A stretch of 7,585 nucleotides of DNA from Clostridia bacterium (GTDB lineage: Bacteria; Bacillota; Clostridia; Oscillospirales; CAG-272), in the NCBI GenBank assembly GCA_017408535.1, contig JAFQUL010000153.1:1-7585 (forward strand), written 5' to 3'. Each line of letters begins with the position of its first letter. Position 1 is the stretch's first letter. Positions 5,363 through 7,585 of this stretch are shown here, in pieces. Made by a program: the position numbers and the translations under genes. Under the pieces are notes generated by a model. That model made no database searches. It saw only the letters and a program-made list of their open reading frames with translations, and was not told the origin of the DNA.

Positions 5363-7441
5363 TTACTCAGCGTCTGCTGCCTCTTCGGTAACGTACTTGC
5401 TGGCATCGGGATTGTCGCTGGAATATACCGAAACGTCAGCCTCGTCAGCAGCTACGGGAGCAACCTCTTCTACTGCGGGCTCCATGAGAGCACGGATAGA
5501 AAGGTTTACCTTGCAACGCTCGTGGTCGATACCGGTGATCTTAGCCTCAACGGTAGCACCGATCTCGAGAACCTCTGCAGGATTGCCGATCTTGTGATCG
5601 GTGATCTGAGAGATGTGGATAAGGCCGTCAACACCGTCAACGATCTCAGCAAATGCGCCAAAGGGAGTAAAGCTTACGATCTTGACCTCAGCAACGTCAC
5701 CCTCCTTATACTTCTGATTGAAGATGAACCAGGGATTGTCCTCGTCCTTCTTGTAGCCAAGAGAAATTCTCTTGCGCTCCTTATCAAGAGCCTTAACGAA
5801 TACAACGATCTTGTCGCCAACCTTAACGACCTCGGAAGGATTCTTAATACGCTTCCAGGAAAGCTCAGTGTTATGTACCATACCGTCAACACCGCCGATG
5901 TCAACGAATGCGCCGTAAGAGGTAAGACTCTTAACTACGCCCTCGTAGGTCTTGCCCTCTTCGATATCGGACCAGATCTTCTCCTCAGCCGCACGTCTCT
6001 CATCACGGAGAACTACGCGGATAGAAGCGTATGCACGGCGACGCTCGGGCTTGATCTCGATAATCTTAACACGCTGGGTAGTACCAACGAGAGTGGTAAG
6101 ATCGCCGTCAGCCTTGATACCGGTGTGGGATGCGGGAATAAATACGTTGTTTGAGAAAAGGGAGATGATAACACCGCCGCGAACAGCCTCGGTGATTCTG
6201 CCCTCAAGGATCTCACCGCTCTCCTGTGCGGCAACGATCTTGTCCCAGTTCTTGTGAGAGTCGATTCTCTTCTTGGAAAGTGCTGCGATACCCTCAACAT
6301 CACTTACACGGATAACGAATGCCTCGATCTCGTCGCCGATCTTGAACATCTGGTCAAGCTTAGCGGTGGGATCGTCTGTGATCTGGTCAAATGCGATAGT
6401 TCCGGTAACCTTGGTGCCAAGGTCAAGCTGAACTTCATTGGCGGTTATACCAATAACCGTACCGACAACCGTGTCTCCTGTATTTAAAGTATTGAGTGAT
6501 GACTCGAGCAGTTCTTCGAAATTTTCAGTCATGATTTCTGCGCTCATTTTTTTCCTAACCTCCTGTATGATACGGTCGGGTGTCGATGCACCCGCCGCTA
6601 TTCCAACCCGCTCTGCAGGTAGAATTTTTATATTTTGAAGCTCATCTGCATTCTGGATGAGATAAGCCTTGCCGCATCTTTTACGGCAGACGTCATAGAG
6701 CTTGGCCGTGTTGGAGCTGGTGCGGCCGCCGATAACGACCATTACGTCATTCTCCGAAGCCATTCTCTCTGCCTCAAGCTGTCTTTTTTCAGTAACACTA
6801 CATATTGTATCAAAAATCAACGCGTTTGTATATACCTTTTTGATATTTTTTTGAGTTTTTTTCCACTCAGATAACTTTTGTGTGGTCTGAGCCGCCAAAA
6901 CCACCCTGTCGAAGAAGTTTTTTCCTTCCCCGAGAGCCTCTATCTGCCGCTCTGCCTCGTCAGCTGAATCAAAAATAAGAACTTTTCCCTTGACGTGACT
7001 TGCTATTCCCTCCACCTCAGGGTGGTCTGCCGCACCGAGAAGCAGGAACAGAGTGCTGTCACCCGACTCTCTGTCGGCTATATTATGTATCTTCTTTACA
7101 TAAGGGCAGGTGCAGTCAATTATCTCAAGCTGGCCGGGATATCTGTCAGAGAGCTGTCTGACCGCCTGCTCACGGGAGAGAGTTATACCGTGTGTACGTA
7201 TCAGTACCTTACACTTACTGCCACCCGCAAGAGCCGCTTCAAGCTCAGCGGTGTCATCGGCGTCTATTGTGCGAACACCCTTCTCTGACAGCTCACGGTT
7301 ATAATCCGCATTATGTATCAGCTCGCCTACTGTAAAGATACGCGTTCCCTTCTCAGAGCTGTCTATCAGCTTTTCCAAGGTATCGGTTGCTCTCTTTACG
7401 CCAAAGCAAAAGCCTGCATTCTCAGCTACAGTTACCGTCAT
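5363..7441 (-). CDS. ispH-rpsA: Fusion of 4-hydroxy-3-methylbut-2-enyl diphosphate reductase (IspH) and ribosomal protein S1
   Basis: The 692-residue product joins two proteins. Residues 1-298 are IspH (LytB), the last enzyme of the MEP isoprenoid pathway, which makes IPP and DMAPP. The three 4Fe-4S cysteines are Cys12 (GFCFG), Cys112 (CTCPYV) and Cys214 (DTICS). Active-site residues seen are His43, His84, HPEVEG (His140, Glu142), QTTQ (185-188), SSN (242-244) and AGAS (283-286), so the enzyme looks intact. Residues 299-692 are an S1 protein with four S1 RNA-binding repeats (about 323-391, 408-478, 495-564, 579-650) and an acidic tail, close in size to free-standing four-domain Firmicutes S1. 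This fusion is known in Clostridia. The ATG at 7441 overlaps the TGA of the upstream gene (ATGA), with AAGGA 9 nt before it. The junction carries an AGGAGG and an A7 tract, listed separately. Confidence 0.96.
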   Translation of the reverse strand: MTVTVAENAGFCFGVKRATDTLEKLIDSSEKGTRIFTVGELIHNADYNRELSEKGVRTIDADDTAELEAALAGGSKCKVLIRTHGITLSREQAVRQLSDRYPGQLEIIDCTCPYVKKIHNIADRESGDSTLFLLLGAADHPEVEGIASHVKGKVLIFDSADEAERQIEALGEGKNFFDRVVLAAQTTQKLSEWKKTQKNIKKVYTNALIFDTICSVTEKRQLEAERMASENDVMVVIGGRTSSNTAKLYDVCRKRCGKAYLIQNADELQNIKILPAERVGIAAGASTPDRIIQEVRKKMSAEIMTENFEELLESSLNTLNTGDTVVGTVIGITANEVQLDLGTKVTGTIAFDQITDDPTAKLDQMFKIGDEIEAFVIRVSDVEGIAALSKKRIDSHKNWDKIVAAQESGEILEGRITEAVRGGVIISLFSNNVFIPASHTGIKADGDLTTLVGTTQRVKIIEIKPERRRAYASIRVVLRDERRAAEEKIWSDIEEGKTYEGVVKSLTSYGAFVDIGGVDGMVHNTELSWKRIKNPSEVVKVGDKIVVFVKALDKERKRISLGYKKDEDNPWFIFNQKYKEGDVAEVKIVSFTPFGAFAEIVDGVDGLIHISQITDHKIGNPAEVLEIGATVEAKITGIDHERCKVNLSIRALMEPAVEEVAPVAADEADVSVYSSDNPDASKYVTEEAADAE
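6544..6564 (-). promoter_or_regulatory. Internal ribosome binding site, start codon and A7 tract at the ispH/S1 junction
   Basis: In the mRNA a perfect AGGAGG (revcomp of 6559-6564) is followed by TTAGG, seven A residues (6553 down to 6547) and TGAGC. The seventh A begins an ATG (6547) that is codon 299, the first residue of the S1 part (MSAEIMTENFEELLES). AGGAGG is 11 nt and a second AGGA 5 nt from that ATG. Initiation here would give a 394-residue four-domain S1 (5363-6547). In the +1 frame the A run leads directly into TGA (6546-6544), which would end a 298-residue IspH. The sequence is plain; that it is used is inference. Confidence 0.55.
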
Positions 7442-7585
7442 TTGTTTTCTTCCTTCGGCTCAAGTGATATGATCCTGTCAAATATGACCTGCGCCGTTCT
7501 CTTGTATTCTGCGGTATTACCGCCTTCAAAATTAAACTCCTCAAAAGAAATTGCCTGACCTATATAAACGTCCTTACGGCCGAAA
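7438..7585 (-). CDS. C-terminal end of a probable 1-acyl-glycerol-3-phosphate acyltransferase (PlsC-like), 5' end outside window
   Basis: The minus strand reads 48 codons from the right edge to TGA at 7438-7440. The peptide begins FGRKDVYIGQAISFEEF and ends RIISLEPKEENK. The pattern of a basic KDVYIGQAISF strand followed by EYKRTAQVIFDRI matches the tail of PlsC acyltransferases, where a 'vyiGepi' strand precedes a final helix, but no catalytic motif is in the window. The identification leans on context: in clostridial genomes plsC commonly precedes ispH-rpsA, often after cmk. The stop overlaps the ispH start as ATGA, which implies one operon and translational coupling. PlsC makes phosphatidic acid for membrane lipids. 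Confidence 0.65.
   Translation of the reverse strand, partial: FGRKDVYIGQAISFEEFNFEGGNTAEYKRTAQVIFDRIISLEPKEENK

Noticed and set aside
5522..6154. 210-codon open frame on the plus strand
   Set aside because: It is antisense to the S1 repeats, has no domain signature or supporting ribosome binding site, and is explained by codon composition of the real gene.
6577..6594. Hairpin CGGGTG-N6-CACCCG upstream of the internal ribosome binding site
   Set aside because: It overlaps the conserved AGASTPD codons of IspH, has only six pairs and no clear role; not enough to call a regulatory element.

Overview
This is a conserved housekeeping stretch from a Gram-positive, endospore-lineage bacterium, most likely class Clostridia (Oscillospiraceae/Ruminococcaceae-like; inference). 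The main clues are a SpoIIR sporulation protein, an IspH enzyme fused to a four-domain ribosomal S1 protein (an arrangement known from Clostridia), a four-domain S1 of Firmicutes type, strong AGGAGG-type ribosome binding sites and sigma-A-type promoters. I see no rRNA, tRNA, CRISPR array, prophage or transposase gene.

Layout. Positions 1-2140 (minus strand) hold argS followed after 23 nt by the start of a YebC-family gene that runs off the left edge. A 175-nt gap carries two back-to-back sigma-A-type promoters, one for argS (minus) and one for cca (plus). The cca gene (2316-3674, plus) ends tail-to-tail with spoIIR (3637-4260, minus), overlapping it by 38 nt. The apparent cca terminator lies inside the spoIIR coding sequence. 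Upstream of spoIIR, 4261-4637 has no gene but carries two copies of a hairpin-rich intergenic repeat (127 and 153 nt, about 93% identical where aligned). Then come a HAD phosphatase gene (4638-5285), a GC-rich hairpin (5314-5343), the ispH-rpsA fusion (5363-7441), and the last 48 codons of an upstream gene that looks like plsC, whose stop overlaps the ispH start as ATGA. The last three genes are all on the minus strand.

How the genes relate. argS charges tRNA-Arg, and cca builds or repairs the tRNA 3' end that synthetases need; they are transcribed divergently from neighbouring promoters. plsC and ispH supply membrane phospholipid and isoprenoid precursors, while the S1 half of the fusion is a translation protein. 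spoIIR belongs to the forespore-to-mother-cell signal that activates sigma-E.

The most interesting signals are not new genes but features of compact gene organisation. (1) At the ispH/rpsA junction there is a perfect AGGAGG and an ATG exactly where the S1 protein begins, sitting on an A7 tract whose +1 frame reads straight into TGA. Separate IspH and S1 proteins could therefore still be made, and the fusion lies one base from two ATGA-overlapping genes. (2) The cca terminator inside spoIIR uses two G-U pairs on the cca RNA that become C-A mismatches on the spoIIR RNA, so it should act in one direction only. (3) The paired structured repeats abut the spoIIR ribosome binding site, and one copy carries an extra hairpin that makes a predicted three-way junction. 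I found no wholly unfamiliar protein system in this window.
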